A DNA stretch of 64,000 nt from Bog-473 sp963730395 (lineage in GTDB: Bacteria > Actinomycetota > Acidimicrobiia > Acidimicrobiales > RAAP-2), in NCBI GenBank assembly GCA_963730395.1, contig CAVSSK010000006.1, positions 62,001-126,000 on the forward strand, in the 5' to 3' direction. The notes below the pieces were generated by a model. That model was not told the DNA's origin, made no database searches, and saw only the letters and a list, made by a program, of their open reading frames with translations. The translations under genes were made by a program, and so were the position numbers. Positions 61,381-64,000 of this stretch are shown here, in pieces. The number at the start of each line of letters is the position of its first letter. Position 1 is the stretch's first letter.

Positions 61381-61995
61381 TCAGCGCGCGAGCACGCCCT
61401 CCGATGCCAATGCCCGCCGCGCGTCGTCCACGCCCCGCACGTGCCGGGCCACGAACCCCGACGCTTGTGCCCCCGTGACATTGGCCGCGTTGTCGTCCAG
61501 GAAGAACACGCGTTCGGGTGGGACGGGCAGCCTTGCCGCGACCTCCTCGAAGATCTCGCGGTCAGGCTTGACCATCCCGAGCTCGAAGGAGAGGAAGCGG
61601 AGCTCGAAGGCCTCGGTGACCGGGGTCGCCTCGTAGTTGGCGTGCCACTGGACAGTGTTGGTGTTGGAAAGGCAGCCGACGCCCGCGGCGTCCCGCACCG
61701 CGGTGACCAGCTCCACCGCCCCGGGGTACGGGTCGTTCGACCACGAGCCGAATTCCTCGAGGAACGCGGCCGGCTCCAGGTCGAGGCTCCAGTCGCCGAC
61801 GACGCCGGCCGCGAAGTCCTCGGGTGAGCAGCGGCCGGCCTCGAAGCTGCGCACCCAGCGGCAGGCCAGCCAGCGTTCCCACAGCTCCTCGTCGGTGCCG
61901 ATCCCGCTCAGCTCGCGCATCTTCCCGACGCCACCGGGGTCCACGAGGACGCCGCCCAGGTCGAAGAGCACGAATTCGATGCCGGCTGCCGCCAT
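61381..61995 (-). CDS. HAD-superfamily hydrolase (YihX-like)
   Basis: The 204-residue protein has motif I 'FVLFDLGGVLVD' with the nucleophilic Asp (the +2 Asp is Gly, as in the glucose-1-phosphatase-like subgroup), motif II 'CLSNTN', motif III Lys in 'GMVKPDREIF' and motif IV 'VFFLDDNAANV'. It would dephosphorylate a small metabolite in the cytoplasm. Motif I as FDLGGVL fits HAD subfamily IA variant 3. It ends 49 nt before the DUF35 start on the same strand and may or may not be co-transcribed. Confidence 0.88.
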   Translation of the reverse strand: MAAAGIEFVLFDLGGVLVDPGGVGKMRELSGIGTDEELWERWLACRWVRSFEAGRCSPEDFAAGVVGDWSLDLEPAAFLEEFGSWSNDPYPGAVELVTAVRDAAGVGCLSNTNTVQWHANYEATPVTEAFELRFLSFELGMVKPDREIFEEVAARLPVPPERVFFLDDNAANVTGAQASGFVARHVRGVDDARRALASEGVLAR

Positions 61996-62099
61996 GGCGG
62001 AGATGCTACGGCCGGCCTAGGGAGGAGTTTTAGGATACTCTTTTTTGGGGGGCCGTCACCGCTACGCTCCCGGGCCGGGCCGAGGAAAGGGAGGACCGC

Positions 62100-63137
62100 A
62101 TGAAGCTGTCCATGACGCTGAGCTACGCCGGGGGGTTCGAGGAGTCGGCCCGCCAGGCCGCGGAACTGGAGAAGGTCGGTCTCGACGTCGTGTGGGTGGC
62201 CGAGGCGTACAGCTTCGACGCGCCGAGCTTCATGGGGTACCTGGCGGCCAAGACCGAGCGGGTGGACATCGGCTCGGCCATCCTGCCCATCTACAGTCGC
62301 ACGCCCACGCTGATCGCCATGACCGCGGCGGGGATCGACGCCATCTCGGGCGGCCGCTGCCAGCTGGGGATCGGGGCGTCGGGTCCCCAGGTGATCGAGG
62401 GCTTCCACGGTGTGCCCTACGACCGCCCGATCACCCGCACCCGCGAGATCATCGAGATCTGCCGCGACGTATGGGCCCGCGAGGTGCCGCTGGAGCACGA
62501 CGGTGCGGCGTACCACATCCCGCTGCCGGCGGGGCAGGGCACGGGCCTCGGCAAGGCGCTCAAGATCATCAACCACCCGGTCCGCCCCCGCATACCCATC
62601 TGGGTCGCCGCCCTGGGCGAGAAGAACGTCGCAATGACCGCCGAGGTGGCCGACGGGTGGCTGCCGATCTTCTTCGTGCCCGACAAGGCCAAGGAGGTCT
62701 TCGGCCCCGCCCTCGCCACCGGGTCCGCCAAACGGGACCCGTCGCTCGGCACCCTGCAGATCGCCGCCGGCGGCATCCTGGCCATCGGCGAGGAGGCCGA
62801 GGTCGGCCACATCCGCGAGCTCGGGAGGGGCGCGGCCGCCCTCTACATCGGGGGCATGGGCGCCAAGGGGAAGAACTTCTACAACGCGCTGGCCTGCCGC
62901 TACGGCTACGAGAAGGAGGCAGCAGAGATCCAGGACCTCTACCTGTCGGGCAAGAAGGAGGAGGCCGCGGCACTGGTGCCCACCGAGCTGCTCGAGGCCA
63001 CGTCGCTCTGCGGCCCCGAGACCTACATCAAAGAGCGCGTGGCCGCACTGGCCGAGGTGGGCGTGACGCATCTGAACGTGACCCCGGTCGGCGCCGACCC
63101 GGTCGCCATGATCGAAAAGCTGCGAAGCTGGGTCTGA
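62100..63137 (+). CDS. LLM-class F420-dependent oxidoreductase
   Basis: The 345-residue luciferase-like TIM-barrel protein has 'VWVAEAYSFDAPSFMGYLAAKTERVDIGSAILPIYSRTP', 'GRCQLGIGASGPQVIEGFHGV', 'RTREIIEICRDVWARE' and 'IPIWVAALGEKNVAMTAEVADGWLP', the typical mycobacterial F420-LLM set. It would transfer hydride between F420 and an alcohol, ketone or enone. GGGAGG 5 nt before the ATG is a strong RBS. Upstream, 61996-62099 contains an unusual ACTCTTTTTTGGGGGG run (about 62037-62052) that might be part of a promoter or of a terminator for an earlier transcript. Confidence 0.9.
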   Translation: MKLSMTLSYAGGFEESARQAAELEKVGLDVVWVAEAYSFDAPSFMGYLAAKTERVDIGSAILPIYSRTPTLIAMTAAGIDAISGGRCQLGIGASGPQVIEGFHGVPYDRPITRTREIIEICRDVWAREVPLEHDGAAYHIPLPAGQGTGLGKALKIINHPVRPRIPIWVAALGEKNVAMTAEVADGWLPIFFVPDKAKEVFGPALATGSAKRDPSLGTLQIAAGGILAIGEEAEVGHIRELGRGAAALYIGGMGAKGKNFYNALACRYGYEKEAAEIQDLYLSGKKEEAAALVPTELLEATSLCGPETYIKERVAALAEVGVTHLNVTPVGADPVAMIEKLRSWV

Positions 63138-63154
63138 CCGACAGAGGAGCAGCC

Positions 63155-64000
63155 ATGCACGACCTGATCATCCGGGGCGGAACGATCGCCGACGGGTCGG
63201 CGCGTCCCACCCGGACCGGTGACGTCGCCATCGACGGCAGTGTCGTCACCGCGGTCGGAGTGGTCGACGGCGCCGCCCGCCGCGAAATCGACGCCGACGG
63301 CCGGCTGGTCACGCCGGGCTGGGTCGACATCCACACCCACTACGACGGCCAGGCCACCTGGGACCCCGAGGTCTCCCCCTCGGGGTGGCACGGGGTGACC
63401 ACCGTCGTCATGGGCAACTGCGGCGTCGGGTTCGCGCCGGCCCGGGACTCGGACCGCGAGTGGCTCATCCAGCTCATGGAGGGCGTGGAGGACATCCCCG
63501 GCAGCGCGCTGTCCGAGGGCATGAACTGGAACTGGGAGACCTTCGGGGAGTACCTCGACGAGGTGGAGCGGACGGACCGGGTGCTCGACGTGGCGAGCCT
63601 CATCCCGCACGGGGCGCTGCGTGCCTACGTCCTGGGCGAGGGCCGGGCCAACGACACCGCGAGCTCCGAGGAGATCGCCGAGATGGCCGCGATCGTGCGC
63701 GAGGCCGTGCATGCCGGCGCAATCGGTGCCTCGACCACGCGCACCATCCTGCACCGGGCCAAGGACGGCGAGCTGGCCGCCGGCACCACCGCAGCCGCCG
63801 ACGAGCTGGTGGCCATCGGTGAGGCGCTCGGCAAGGCCGGGCATCGCGTCTTCTCGGTGGCGAGCGACATGCGGGACCTCGACCACGAGTTCGCCTGGAT
63901 GTCGGAGATCTCGGTGCGGGCCGGTGTGCCCGTGACCTATCAGGTGCTCCAGGCCGACTTCGCCCCCGACCTGTGGCGCGAGTGGATCGACCGCGGCGTG
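63155..64000 (+). CDS. Amidohydrolase_3 (D-aminoacylase/dihydroorotase-like), C-terminus cut
   Basis: About 282 residues are visible before the window ends; full-length relatives are 500-580. It has the N-terminal beta-sandwich entry 'DLIIRGGTIADGSARP', the metal-binding 'TPGWVDIHTHYDGQATWDPEVSPSGWHGVTTVVMGNCGVGFAP' (HxH and the bridging Cys of D-aminoacylases) and 'IGASTTRTILH'. It would hydrolyse an N-acyl amino acid or a cyclic amide. It starts 17 nt after the LLM gene with AGAGGAGC before the ATG, so they form an operon. A similar amidohydrolase-LLM pairing occurs in many actinobacterial catabolic loci. Confidence 0.88.
   Translation, partial: MHDLIIRGGTIADGSARPTRTGDVAIDGSVVTAVGVVDGAARREIDADGRLVTPGWVDIHTHYDGQATWDPEVSPSGWHGVTTVVMGNCGVGFAPARDSDREWLIQLMEGVEDIPGSALSEGMNWNWETFGEYLDEVERTDRVLDVASLIPHGALRAYVLGEGRANDTASSEEIAEMAAIVREAVHAGAIGASTTRTILHRAKDGELAAGTTAAADELVAIGEALGKAGHRVFSVASDMRDLDHEFAWMSEISVRAGVPVTYQVLQADFAPDLWREWIDRGV

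Overview
The window looks like the chromosome of a high-GC actinomycete, most probably a member of the Acidimicrobiia or a related deep-branching actinobacterial line. The reasons are strong G/C third-position bias, many GTG starts, coenzyme-F420-type enzymes (an LLM oxidoreductase and a DDN-like protein), a very large set of mycobacteria-like lipid-catabolism genes, and secreted CAP proteins with 'GYW-VASDGGIF-FG' repeats. This placement is inference from gene content; there is no rRNA gene. I saw no tRNA, CRISPR array, insertion sequence or phage gene.

Layout. 1-5 kb: a cut-off cupin gene, an AllA-like protein, a TesB-type thioesterase, a frameshifted SDR, a TetR regulator and a divergent fused CoA-transferase. 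5.4-11.5 kb: a Liv-type ABC importer (binding protein, fused LivH-LivM permease, LivG, LivF) ending in a thiolase; the transporter part is riddled with single-base indels while the thiolase is clean. 11.5-16.8 kb: small membrane proteins, a DinB-like protein, an enoyl-CoA hydratase and an NDP-forming acyl-CoA synthetase. 17.1-24.2 kb: an SDR, a thiolase-like protein, rlmN, small envelope proteins, another hydratase and an amidohydrolase. 24.4-26.1 kb: a clpP gene divergent from an XRE regulator that is translationally coupled to a ClpP-like protein whose whole catalytic triad appears replaced. 26.2-34.8 kb: CMD, SDR, F420-type, DUF429, thiolase-like, divergent acyl-CoA dehydrogenases, a CoA ligase and a cNMP-binding protein. 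34.9-44.1 kb: TetR and, divergently, P450, thiolase-like protein, [3Fe-4S] ferredoxin and a two-domain FadE34-like dehydrogenase, followed by further dehydrogenase and ligase genes. 44.2-47.3 kb: two tandem secreted CAP-repeat proteins. 47.3-54.7 kb: CaiB-type CoA-transferase, hydratase, three acyl-CoA dehydrogenases and a ligase. 54.7-64 kb: DedA and DMT membrane proteins, an alpha/beta hydrolase, a GMC oxidoreductase with its small subunit, a thiolase-like/DUF35 pair, a HAD phosphatase, an LLM oxidoreductase and the start of an Amidohydrolase_3 gene.

How it fits together. Most genes encode activation (ligases), alpha-beta dehydrogenation (heteromeric FadE pairs), hydration, oxidation, thiolysis or retro-aldol cleavage, and CoA transfer for uptake and breakdown of unusual acyl chains, possibly isoprenoid, branched or steroid-like. 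The substrate cannot be read from the sequence. A 16-bp inverted repeat, TGAC-N6-GTCA with outer C/G, occurs in ten intergenic regions, always beside these catabolic genes or the two TetR genes. I read it as the operator of a TetR-controlled regulon. A TANNNT box 5-9 nt before the start codon at many genes points to widespread leaderless transcription.
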